In this document: piece by piece, positions 1 through 9,892 of the stretch
Layout of the letters: every line of letters starts with the position of its first letter
Numbering within the stretch: position 1 is the stretch's first letter
Source: Gigaspora rosea
Lineage: Eukaryota; Glomeromycota; Glomeromycetes; Diversisporales; Gigasporaceae
Reading direction: 5' to 3'
DNA: 64,000 nt
Assembly (NCBI GenBank): GCA_003550325.1
Contig: QKWP01000205.1
Location: forward strand, 50,287-114,286
The notes under the pieces: generated by a model
Told to the model about the DNA's origin: nothing
What the model saw: only the letters and a program-made list of their open reading frames with translations
Database searches by the model: none
Made by a program: the position numbers and the translations under genes

Positions 1-1283
1 GGGGTCTATTCTGCGGGGGTGATCACAAATTGGCCAATCAAATCACGTGTAAACAATAAGTAAAATAGGGTCGCGAAGATAAAAACAACTATATCTTATG
101 TTCTACTGGGCCAATTTTAATGATTCGACCACTGTTAGAATCAGAAAAACCTCTTCTACAAGTTTATTTAAAAATTTAATATAGTTACTTAATAAAAATT
201 TTCTTTATTATTAAAAATAAAATTTTTAGTAACTCGTTTATTAATAGAAATGATTTACATACTCTCTACCCTTAAATTAAAAATTATTAATGTATTTAAA
301 CTACTTATCATATAATATTGTAAATTTACAGATTTTACAAAGATTGTCTTCGGAGGTTTGGAAAGGTACTCTTAAACTTGATACTGATTAAGGATTATTA
401 ATTATTTTATTAATATTTGAACTACTTACTAGTGTGAATCCAAAGATTTTGAAAGGTTAATTCTTAAATTCGATACTGATTCAACTTTAATGTTTCGTGT
501 CGTTGTAAGCCTGCATGATTTTTAAATCCTTTAGAAGATCGTGTACATATAGTACAATAAAATCTAGTAGAATCACAAACTATAACCATATAAATACTAT
601 AAAAAATCATATTTTGAGTTAGTAGCTTATAAAATATAATTAAAAGTTTTTTATTTAAACAAAATAGCTAATTACAAAAGCCAATATTAAAATGGCATAG
701 TTCTATTTACCTTTCAAAAAAGTTAGATGGGTTGGTCGCGAACTTGATATTAGATTATTTTATTTTGGTGTTAAAATTTTTATCAATAACAAAAATTTGT
801 ATACATATTATGAAAAAAGGCCCAAAAATAATTATAACTATACAAAAAAAGGCCCAAAAAATCAAATCCGCCGATATGCGATTACTGAATAAACAATGTC
901 ATATGATTATGAAACACTGATTGGCCAATCTAATTTAATTTAATTGAGTCGTCAATCTTGGTTGGAAATCTATTTTTAGAACACGATCGTTAAAAAATTG
1001 GTTTAACATTCAAGTTAAAAAATCACGATAATTTATTATATCAGCATAGGGTAAAAAGTAAATACATGTAGATAGAAACCAGCACTTTAATTTGAATCAA
1101 AGTCTCAAAATTGTTGAAAAAGTGTCAAAGGCGGGTTTTCCTAGTCAACAACCCAAATAGCCAACTAGAATATCCGGATGGATGCAATAATTATTATCAG
1201 TATCTAATAGGCGTTTAGGAAAAATTATGTTAGATAATTCTATCTATGCATAATATCTAGCATCATAGTGTACTAATTTCCCC
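1..1283. other. AT-rich intergenic DNA
   Basis: No convincing gene. Positions about 99-147 carry one copy of a word (ctactgggccaatttt, then a tgattcgaccac block) that recurs in the arms of foldback elements elsewhere in the window. A block of about 30 bp is repeated at about 360-390 and 450-483 (gaaaggtactcttaaacttg and a variant). The only open frame, 62 codons at 732, has low-complexity AT-driven composition. Confidence 0.5.
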
Positions 1284-1318
1284 GCTCCTGGTTTCGCGCA
1301 ACTGCGTTGCGCAGCTAC
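1284..1318. repeat. GC-rich palindromic word, copy 1
   Basis: Positions 1296-1312 form a perfect inverted repeat with a 5-base loop (gcgcaactgcgttgcgc), preceded by a cctggtttc block and followed by agctac. The same arrangement recurs at 3183-3219 and, shortened, at 8322-8344. It is a sharp GC peak in AT-rich surroundings. Function unknown; it could be a short mobile hairpin. Confidence 0.6.
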
Positions 1319-1632
1319 TTATTTATAGTAAGTTTTATTTACATGGTTTGCATCAGGATTTACGGAGGTAGTGCAGGATCATGTAATTCAACTGCGATAT
1401 AATTTCATTGATAATCACTCATGATATTGATAATTTAAATAAAAAAAATTCGTCACGAAATAACTCAACTTTGGGGTGATATATGAATTTGAAATTTTTT
1501 ATCAGGTGATGCAAAACATATGACGGCCAGTGTATAGTGCTCGTACCCGGATAACTTATCCGAAAGGTTGTAACCTTTAACAAAATTTAATAACCGGTTT
1601 TATATCCTATTCAAATAAAAGGATAACGGTTA

Positions 1633-1802
1633 CCGTAGAGCGCTGCATACAGTACCATGCGTGACAAATAATTTAGATCAATTTAGATAAATTTTTTAAA
1701 ATATTATTTATACGACTATGCGATATAAGATTCATGTGAGTTTTAATTTTTTACTATTTAAAAAATCGTGTCACACCGGATACTGTATGCAGCGCTCTAC
1801 GG
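1633..1802. mobile_element. 170-bp MITE with TA target duplication
   Basis: The terminal inverted repeats read ccgtagagcgctgcatacag and its complement. TA dinucleotides at 1631-1632 and 1803-1804 form the target duplication, as in Tc1/mariner-type elements. The interior is AT-rich and noncoding. The ccggataa words just outside suggest it landed in an older repeat. Confidence 0.75.
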
Positions 1803-1804
1803 TA

Positions 1805-2330
1805 TATCCGGATAAGATATTTATATGGTTGATTTATACTGTATATACAGTATTAATGCATAAATCAACTAAAGTAACTCTATAATAATAAAGTAAAAAG
1901 AATTAGAAAAATAAATAAATAAATAAATCAAAACGAATAAAAATGAATCACTATACGCTCGTCTAAATATTAAATGCTAACTTTTCATACATTAAAAGAA
2001 TAGTTCTAATATTCATATATATTTAACAATGTAATTAATAATTTTTACATTCCCTGCGTAGAACACATCCACATTTGTTTTTCGGCAACGGCAGGAATCT
2101 GGTCGGGTGTCATGTCTAGAAGATAATTACTAAATTTTTTTTAAACAAACATAAAATTTATCTTTTTCGACATAAAAAACTTGCATCCCCAAGTTATTCC
2201 TATTTGGTTTAGGCATGAGAAGTTCTTCTGTTACGCCAATACAAAAAAATAATGACGAAACAATAAAAGAATAATCTTTATATATATTAATGAAAAACAA
2301 AATCAATGTAATTATTAATAAGTAATTATT
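1805..2330. other. AT-rich intergenic DNA
   Basis: No gene, repeat or RNA was recognised beyond short AT-rich words. A GC-richer patch at about 2050-2120 did not match anything I know. Confidence 0.4.
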
Positions 2331-2500
2331 ACCAGTAATTTATTACATTGCTGTGCATTTCACAATCGTTGAAATCGAGAAAGAACGCATGTTCATTCAG
2401 TAATTTATTACACATGATCTGCATATCGAGAAAGAACACGAACAATAAGTAATTATTATCAGTAATTTATCATACAAGATGAAAACCGAGAAAGAACACA
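2331..2500. repeat. Short tandem-like repeat (cgagaaagaacac), block 1
   Basis: A unit containing agtaatttattacatgatct followed by cgagaaagaacac is repeated about three times with length variation. The same unit reappears at about 3222-3405, so this is a dispersed minisatellite-like repeat. No coding potential. Confidence 0.6.
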
Positions 2501-2602
2501 ATCCCTCTCACATTTCATGCTAAAATTTAAACCCGATTTTACTTTAAATGGCAAGCCATTGATCATAATAATGAAGTATTACAAATGAAATGTGTGAGGG
2601 AT
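2501..2602. mobile_element. 102-bp MITE with 18-bp terminal inverted repeats
   Basis: The ends atccctctcacatttcat (2501-2518) and its complement (2585-2602) differ at one base. The interior, with the word taaatggcaagccattga, has a relative at about 54840-54930 inside another element. No clear target duplication was seen, so the superfamily is undetermined. Confidence 0.65.
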
Positions 2603-3182
2603 GGTGTAATTAATGTTTTGGGCGTGGCCTATGCTGATTTTCGCAGAATCCTTTTTTAGTAGAAGTAATGGTTTTCATTTATTCATTTTTGGAAGGAGTC
2701 AACATTTTTAACATATACTGTAACGTCATAAGTCGATTATGCAATATTATGCAAACTTGACGTTATTGATTATAAAATTTTAATCTAAATTTATAGTTTA
2801 AATGTTTTAATTGATTACCTGCGCATTACGACATTTTAGATCATTCAAAACATTTATAATAGTAGTTACTACACGATATTCTAGAAATCTGTAACATTTT
2901 TGATCGTCTACATGATTGGGGATATATATGGCCAGTTTGTTCGTCATAGATTATTACTACATTTTTGATTAATAAAGTATTGTATCTAAATCGGGTATAG
3001 AGTGGGAATCGTTGTATTAGTCAAGATAGTTAATATTGATCATACAATTATCAAATCTGTAATTACAGATTATCATCTTTAGAGTATCGTAATAAATTCG
3101 TAAGTGAATTAATAATCAATATGCGAAAAATTGAGACGTTACACCATTGTGACATCTTAACTATGATACGTACATTTAGTAC

Positions 3183-3219
3183 GTTCCTGGTTTTAGCGCG
3201 ACTGCGTCGCGCAGCTACC
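3183..3219. repeat. GC-rich palindromic word, copy 2
   Basis: This copy has gcgcgactgcgtcgcgc at its core, bracketed by gttcctggtttta and agctacc. The stem carries a compensatory change relative to copy 1 (aa/tt becomes ga/tc), so pairing is kept. Confidence 0.6.
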
Positions 3220-3221
3220 CT

Positions 3222-3405
3222 AATTATTATCAGTAAAATTTATTACATGATCTGCATACAAGATGAAAATCGAGAAAGAACACATGTCAATTCAAAAATG
3301 ATGTGGAACAATAAGTAATTATTATTATCAGTAATTTATTACATGATCTGCATACAAGATGAAAATCAGAAAGAACACACGTCAATTCAGAATGGAACAA
3401 TAATA
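3222..3405. repeat. Short tandem repeat (cgagaaagaacac), block 2
   Basis: There are two near-identical units of about 90 bp, each running from attattatcagtaa through acatgatctgcatacaagat to agaaagaacacatgtcaatt. They are related to the block at 2331-2500. Confidence 0.7.
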
Positions 3406-3712
3406 GTATTCTGTACTGTGTAAAGTATGTAATAAAAACATAAAGTAAGTACTTACTGTATTCATATAGTATTCATATATATAATATAATAATTATTATT
3501 ATACTTACAAAAAACTGAAAGCCAGTCTAAGTTTAAAGTGTAATTTATTTATATCACCTATTAAATTAAAATCATGTTCTTATTTAAAATACATTAAATT
3601 TATGATGTAGACAAGTTTTACACCGAGTGATGCTAGTATATAAATAATACGCAAATTAAAATTTTTATTATAATTGTATTTTACCCTATATTATCCTATA
3701 TTATATTTATAA

Positions 3713-3862
3713 GATATTGGTCATGCAACGATTAATATCATGAAATTTGTTTTGTCGGAGCAAATGATTGGCTGACATGTGCCGCGTAGCGGCACGTTTC
3801 GACCAATCGTTTGTTCTGACAGAACAAATTTTGTGATATTTATCATCGCATGATCCAATATC
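3713..3862. repeat. 150-bp imperfect hairpin
   Basis: Outer arms gatattgg and ccaatatc lead into a long imperfect stem. The stem closes in the perfect GC-rich hairpin gtgccgcgtagcggcac (3779-3795). It is a MITE-like foldback with no visible target duplication. Confidence 0.65.
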
Positions 3863-3865
3863 GAT

Positions 3866-4014
3866 GTTATCGTGCAATTATGATCATGATTTAAAAGTTG
3901 CGATTGGCTAACTGAGTTTTAATTTGGGATTGTTGTGCTTACGTAATAACATACAAAAAATAACAATAAGAAATTTTTTCATGATCATATGATCATATGA
4001 GTTTGCACGATAAC
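3866..4014. repeat. Palindromic element adjoining the previous hairpin
   Basis: Arms gttatcgtgcaa (3866-3877) and ttgcacgataac (4003-4014) enclose an AT-rich interior with nested tgatcat palindromes. It abuts the hairpin at 3713-3862 almost directly. Confidence 0.55.
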
Positions 4015-4300
4015 TTAACATGTAATACATTATTACATGTAATAAATATTATTACAATTAAGGTTTTAAAAAACCCCATGTAATAATATATGTAATAAAT
4101 ATAATTGCTAATTATGGCGCCATTCTTTATATCTGATCATATCAGATCTGCGCAATTTAGTCGCTTGTTATTGTAGCTTATTTAATACAGTACGAATCAG
4201 TATAGTATAGATTTAAAAATTCGGCCTATATGGATTTGCTCACCTATACTATACTGGTCTGTGAAATACCTGAAAAGTTATAAAATATTTAATGTGATTG

Positions 4301-4381
4301 TCGCCAAGTGAAAACCAGCAATTCTAAAAATAGATCATTATGAATTTCATATTTTTAGAATTGCTAGTTTTCACTTGGCGA
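4301..4381. repeat. 81-bp near-perfect hairpin, copy 1
   Basis: The arm tcgccaagtgaaaaccagca pairs with its near-complement at the other end, and the stem continues through attctaaaaatag. A related hairpin lies at 4644-4731. Confidence 0.7.
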
Positions 4382-4643
4382 CACTCATATAATAAAGAAA
4401 ACAAAGCTATAGCAGTAGTTTGTGACATAACAACAAACGTTTTTCTAACGATTATAAAACACGAACCGTCTAAATGAAATTTAGTGCAACACTTTTTTAA
4501 AATAACCGCCTATTAGATAAGTTTTTAGAATTATGTACAGACAATTAAACGTGATTGAATCTCACTTTTATTATGAATCAGCGGTAAATCAAATAACCTA
4601 CAGATATCGAAAACATATTTTGATAAATGTTATCTTTGCATGT

Positions 4644-4731
4644 GGCGAGAGTGTCAAACATGCAATTCTAAAAATAGATTATTATGAAATTCATAATAAT
4701 CTATTTTTAGAATTGCATGTTTTCACTCAGC
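4644..4731. repeat. 88-bp hairpin, copy 2
   Basis: The stem acatgcaattctaaaaatag and its complement surround a tight centre, with a weaker outer stem (gagagtgtcaa/ttttcactc). It shares the gcaattctaaaaatag core with the hairpin at 4301-4381, so both belong to one small foldback family. Confidence 0.65.
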
Positions 4732-5103
4732 TACTATATAATGTCCAAAAATTTTCGACTTTTCGTGTAATTTACTAATAATCCACTATGTAAAATTGCT
4801 CAGATTGGAATTTTGCTGTCACCAGCATTATTATCTAGTCCAAAAAGCCCGGGTTACAAAAAGGCAAAAATTTTTGGACATCACTTACTATTTGACTACA
4901 CTCATATGCAATGTTGGTCTTCTCGATATATCTTCGATTTTAAAAAAAGTAAATTTGATTACCTTGCCAAGTCACCGACATATAAAGATTAGCTTGAATT
5001 AATTAAATAATTAGAATAAGAATTAAAAAAAGTATCAATATTAATTATGTGTTATATGGATTGAAAAGTTGAGAACATATACTCTTCCTAATGACAAATT
5101 GAA

Positions 5104-5112
5104 TATAAAAAG
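5104..5112 (+). promoter_or_regulatory. Probable TATA box of the secreted-protein gene
   Basis: tataaaaag lies 119 bp before the start codon at 5223, followed by an A-rich leader. The same tataaaaagagcaa stretch is kept upstream of the broken copy of the gene at about 23187, which supports a promoter element duplicated with the gene. Confidence 0.5.
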
Positions 5113-5222
5113 AGCAATGTTTTCACGCTGCAAAAGAAAAACAAAAAACAAAAAAAACAAAAAAAACGAATTTCTTTCAAAAAATCAAACAATTTCCGCA
5201 TTTAAAATAAAAATTATTCAAA

Positions 5223-5624
5223 ATGTTGAAAACTAGAATTATTGCTACCCTTATTGCTCTTTTTGCATTCCTCATTACCTATTTACATGCAACTCCTGTT
5301 CGTCGTGATGATAGTCAAAGCGCTGTAGCTGTATTGAAAAAACTTGACGGCAAAGTTACAATCGAACAATTTGATGAATCAACTCTCTTAGTTAAAGGAA
5401 AGTTCAATAAAGGCATCAATGACAAAAATCCTGATCATTACTTTGTACAATTTGATGGGTCTATATATGCATTCTCCGACCTTAATATAACTACTTCCCC
5501 ACCTGGAACCGATTCCTGGAGTACAACAATATACACTGGAAAAGTTAGTGATACAATTGATCAGTTTTTTACCGTTAAGAAAAATAATAAGGTTATTGAT
5601 CAAGCGACGATCGTAAAAGATTAG
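5223..5624 (+). CDS. Small secreted protein, effector-like
   Basis: This is the only intact-looking host gene here: 133 codons without an intron. Residues 1-23 form a clear secretion signal, with Lys3 and Arg5, a hydrophobic stretch at 6-21, and a probable cleavage after Ala23 in LHA. A dibasic RR at 27-28, followed by DD, is a possible Kex2-type processing site, which would leave about 105 residues. There is no cysteine and no domain I recognise. The start is favoured by an A at -3 and by the signal peptide beginning right at this Met; a TATA box lies 119 bp upstream. A related but destroyed copy lies at 23311-24870, and the shared pattern N..HYF..FD..IY..S.LNI (about residues 68-90) is probably a conserved core. 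The role as a symbiotic or secreted effector is inference from size and signal peptide only. Confidence 0.75.
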   Translation: MLKTRIIATLIALFAFLITYLHATPVRRDDSQSAVAVLKKLDGKVTIEQFDESTLLVKGKFNKGINDKNPDHYFVQFDGSIYAFSDLNITTSPPGTDSWSTTIYTGKVSDTIDQFFTVKKNNKVIDQATIVKD

Positions 5625-6145
5625 AGCAAAAATGGGTTAATTATTTCTAAAATTTTTATATTGATAACTTTCAATTTTAATGTTCTGATAATAATTTGAA
5701 TTTTTTATTATAAATTTTTTTTCAATCTTGCAAATAATGTCTTTTTAGTACACTCAATGCAGCTCTAGTAACCAAAATTTGACAATATAAGTTTATATTT
5801 AGAGAATAAAGGAAAAAAAACAAATATATATTTAGGACAAAAGTTTGTGTCTAAATTGAAAAGTTATATTTAGGAGTTACATTTTAGGAAGTCTATTTCA
5901 CTGTATCGTTCATACATTTTTCAATGGTCTTCATAATATTTATTTATTGCTTTAATATATATCATTTGCAAGTTTAGATGAATCTAATTTATTATATTAA
6001 ATAAAAATTTTCTTAATTCTTTATTAGCAAATTGCATAACTTGCTAGTTTTCTAAGTCAATATAATAGCTCTGTATGCACTTACATCTAATTTGGATCTC
6101 TTTAATGCTCGGATCTGCTAGATTTTTTATCCGGATTATCCGAAT
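5625..6145. other. 3' flank shared with the duplicate locus
   Basis: Noncoding. Blocks such as aaaatttgacaatataag (about 5776) and ttatttattgctttaatata (about 5940) recur in the same order at about 26840 and 27240. This shows the duplication extends at least 500 bp past the gene. Confidence 0.6.
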
Positions 6146-6280
6146 CAGTGTTGGCATTTGGTATATGTCCATATTTTTTTGACTATGTCCAAACCTATAT
6201 GTCCATGTCCATAAATTACTATGTCCATATTTTGTCCATATTATTTTTAATAAGTCCAAATGTCCATATTGCCAACACTA
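6146..6280. mobile_element. 135-bp hAT-like MITE
   Basis: The ends cagtgttggca and tgccaacacta form inverted repeats. They are flanked by the 8-bp near-duplication atccgaat / atcctgat (6138-6145 and 6281-6288), as expected for hAT elements. The interior is made of reiterated tgtccata words. A larger element at 23417-23797 begins with cagtgttgt and also repeats gtcc words, so the two may be related. Confidence 0.7.
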
Positions 6281-7756
6281 ATCCTGATAATCCGGATAAT
6301 ATAGATAACGGATAATGATTTTGTTCAACAGATAATTTATCCGGATAATTACTTTAATTTCAGATAATTATCTATAGATAATCTGTATTAATATTTATGG
6401 TGAAACGGTGAAATGGTGAAATTGATCAAATGTTAAAATATTCATTATTAATAGTTATTATCTGATATATGCATTTTTAATTCATCAATAAATATACGTC
6501 CAAACCATTTCAATTACGATTCCATTTTGGCAATGATATATTATAACCATTCCATTCATATGGATCATGCCAGGTGATTTTCGATAATAACTGAACGCTT
6601 CTTTCCAAATTGACTCCATTTTGAATCTCGTATATATATTTATTTATTTATACACGTGTATAATAATTATATATTTTTATATATTATTTTTTTATATTAT
6701 TATTTTATATTTATATTATTATAAAATTATCATCAGTCAAAAGTGTCCTGTACATTTTTACCAATCATTTTGTTCATGTGATGAGAAAATGTTGTATACT
6801 TTTTTTAATCGTCGCTATTTCCAAATTACAGGCTGTGAGAATATTTATACGTACGATGTACGAGCTGTATTGCTTGTTTGGAAAGCATGAGTGTGTATAT
6901 GAATTTAACCTTTTAAAGGTATGTGTTCGTGAATATTTAATATGTATTAGCGTACTATGTTATTGATGCTGCTAAATTTAGTAGAGTAAATCCGAACTTG
7001 GAAAATCAGAATCTAATACTACAATTTTTCATTTATCCTTCAACCGTAGATCAATTTTGTTATTCATCAACACACCGCCACATTCATTTTTGCATTTATT
7101 TTATCTATAACATAATATATACACATAAAATTTTTATTTTTCTGTTCAACTCATCAACCCATAGATCATTCCGTCATTCGTCAACTTGCAAATTTAGCAC
7201 TGCCTTCATTTCTTGCATTGATCATCTAGAAATCTATCATTTTTTCTATCAGGAACGGAGTTCATGGTTTTTGTACAAATCCGTGCTTTTGATTGGATAT
7301 TTCTTTTTTAAATACGTCATGTGTTTACTTTATTTATGTATTTATTGGCAGACTAATTCTATAGACAAATTTTTTACATAGGGCGAACGTAACTAATTGC
7401 TATGTGGGCTTTTCTACTACGTACAGTACGTATACGTGGGTCGATTTTTTCTTGATTTGCACATGGGGCTTCCACCTATGTGGGTCGATTATTTCCTAAT
7501 TTGCATCTGGGCAATAATTAGATCGTTTTCGGATTATGCGCATGCATGTTACCAGTACGAATATCGATTTATGTATAGCTTGGTTCGTAATGAGCCACTT
7601 ACCACCATTATTGTTGGTCCACAACCGCAATAATCATTTGAATAATACGTAACGGCACGTTACATTGGGGTGGTCGATATCCTATGTAAATATAAAAGTT
7701 TATTATTTAAATTTTTATATAGATTTCAATTGTTATTTTTGACCATAATCCTTTGC
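6281..7756. other. AT-rich region with several unassigned open frames
   Basis: Tcc-ggataa words cluster at 6281-6370. Open frames at 6621-6890, 6998-7381 and 7397-7633 (89, 127 and 78 codons) resemble no family I know and are rich in Tyr, Ile and Phe, as expected of AT-rich noncoding DNA. In the last, a tgtgggtcgatt-ttgatttgcac block is repeated at about 7437 and 7480. A spliced lineage-specific gene cannot be excluded, but nothing supports it. Confidence 0.35.
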
Positions 7757-8011
7757 GGATTTCAAATAGATGACAGCCTTAATGGCTCGGTTTAGAAAAA
7801 AATGTTGTAAGGACTAATATTATGTCTTTACAGACAAAGTTATAGAACTATTTTTTTCGTTTAAATTAAAAAAAAAACTGACTCAATTCCTTTTTAAAAT
7901 AATAGTTTAAAAAAAATTTTTTAAGAAATAGTTTTATAACTTGGTTTATAAAGACATCATATTGATCTTTACCGAGCCATTAAGGCTGTATAGTACATCT
8001 ATTTGAAATCC
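7757..8011. repeat. 255-bp foldback
   Basis: Arms containing ggatttcaaatagatg-cagccttaatggctcgg and its complement (about 7757-7795 and 7973-8011) close on an A/T-rich centre near 7880. The stem is long and imperfect. No target duplication was seen. Confidence 0.65.
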
Positions 8012-8321
8012 ACGATAAATTATAGTACATAAATAAAAACTGAGATCTATATATAAATTTTAAATATTAAACTTTAATATTATACTATATATCAGATATG
8101 ATTTTGATAAATAACTAATAAAGTTTATGCTAATGAGTCGATAAACTATATCAAGTTTATCCACACTAGCTTTTTCAGTTCTTTTCTAATACTGCTAACT
8201 ACCATTTTAAAATTTATTTTAAATCACATTCTAACTTAGACAATAAAAAAGCAGATTTTTATTAGCATATCTTTATAAAAAATTTTCTGGATATTAATGT
8301 TAAATATAAAACTAAGTTTCT

Positions 8322-8344
8322 GTTCCTGGTTTTGCGCAGCTACC
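8322..8344. repeat. GC-rich palindromic word, truncated copy 3
   Basis: gttcctggttttgcgcagct acc keeps both borders of the words at 1284 and 3183 but lacks one arm of the palindrome, as if the hairpin had collapsed by deletion. Confidence 0.5.
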
Positions 8345-8462
8345 TTATGTAATACTGTGTACTTGGTAAATTTCCTTAATGACCATTTTTGAAAAACTGT
8401 GTAATTAGTCAAAATCTATTCTTATAAACTACACATATGCATGTATGTATGTACATACTATA

Positions 8463-9851
8463 CACTCCCCTGACATTGATCACCGGAATTTTCAAAATTT
8501 TAGATGATCGATGATTATGACTCATGTTGCACAATAGTTTTTTGTGAAACAAACCTCTTAGTATTAATACATAAATTTTTTTTTACAGTTACACTAGACG
8601 TCATTCTGTTCGACTATATATATATATATATTTTTTGAATTTTTTTTTTTTTTATCATGAAACAAAGGAAGCAACTAACCGAGGAAAAACGGGCTCAAAT
8701 TGTTGGTGCTTGGCGAAATGGTGTGAGGCCGGCAAAAATCGTACAAACCTTAAATTTACCGAAAAGCTCCGTCTATGACGTAGTTAACTATTACAAAAAA
8801 AATGGGGAGATAAAACCTTTTCCTCACCCCGGGGCAGCACCTAAAATAACTGAACGTGGTACCCGCCACCTTATACGCCTTTTGAAAAGTGATAGAAAGG
8901 CTGGTTTGAACATTTTGACAAATAATTTTGTGGAATCAACCTCCGTTGAGGTGTCTACACGTACCGTACAATATCACCTTCATGAAGAAGGTTTTTTTAG
9001 CTGGTTGGAAAGAGAAAACCGTTCATAAATGAAGACAATGTTAAGCTTCGTTTGAAGTGGGCTGAAGATCGAGAACACTGGAATAGAAAGTGGAAAAATA
9101 TTGTTTGGAGTGACGAATCACGGTTTGAAGTGTTTGGAGGGGATGGTCGTATGTATGTTTGGAGGAAACCAAAAGAAAAATATGATATAGATTGTTTGGT
9201 TCCTACGTTTAGGTCAGGAAGAAGGGGAATAATGGTTTTGGGTTGCTTTAGTTACTATGGTCCCGGACCTTTGGTTCAGGTTTTTGGTAATATGAATTCG
9301 CAGGACTATACCGAGGTTCTTCAAGATTGTTTGGTACCTTTTTTAGGCGGTCTAGATAGTATTGTTGGAGAAAAAAACTATCTATTCCAAAGCGACAATG
9401 CGACAATCCACACTTCAACTTTCACCACGGATTGGCTTGAAGAAAATGATATCGACGAACTTCCTTGGCCTGCAACGAGCCCCGATCTCAATCCTATCGA
9501 ACATCTTTGGGATGAATTGGAGCGCCGAATTCGTAAGCATAATCCTCTGCCAAGCAGTGAGTCAGAACTATTCAGATTCCTGCAGGAGGAGTGGTTTAAG
9601 ATTGATGGTTCGATTTTTAAAAATCTTGTTGAAAGCATGCCTCGTCGTTTTCGTGCTGTAATTGATGCTAAAGGATAACCGACACAGTATTAATAATTGT
9701 AAATAAAAATTTATTATTATAATTATTAAATAAAAAAAATTCAACACGGATTATTAAGTGGGTTGTCGATAAATTGCAGTTGTAAAAACCTGTAAAAAAA
9801 TGATCGTCATTTTGTAATTACAAAATTCCGGTGATCAATATCAGGGGAGTG
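8463..9851 (+). mobile_element. Tc1-type DNA transposon, nearly complete (1389 bp)
   Basis: The terminal repeats begin cactcccctgacattgatca on the left and end with the matching complement on the right (about 30 bp, few mismatches). They are flanked by TA at 8461-8462 and 9852-9853. The element holds a single transposase frame broken once. Conserved ends and a nearly whole gene make it one of the younger insertions in the window. Confidence 0.9.
8657..9678 (+). pseudogene. Tc1 transposase (DD34E) with one frameshift
   Basis: Encodes a cut-and-paste transposase that would bind the element's terminal repeats and catalyse TA-targeted integration. The first block (8657-9028, 123 codons) carries two helix-turn-helix regions: one around LNLPKSSVYDVV (about residues 35-47), the other around STRTVQYHLHEEGF. 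The second block (9052-9678) carries the catalytic core: Asp in VWSDESRFEVFG, Asp in FQSDNATIH, and Glu in NPIEHLW. Exactly 34 residues separate the last two, the Tc1 signature. The blocks lie in different frames; around 9005-9040 the reading KPFINEDNVKL continues into block two, so one small indel separates them. Total length (about 340 residues) is normal for Tc1. Probably inactive as written, unless the indel is a sequencing error. Confidence 0.88.
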
Positions 9852-9892
9852 TACATACCTATGGGTCCATATCATTTCATTTTTTTAACAAT

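Noticed and set aside
6998..7633. Possible multi-exon gene in 6.6-7.65 kb
   Set aside because: No conserved domain, no consistent splice signals and amino-acid composition as expected from AT-rich noncoding DNA.
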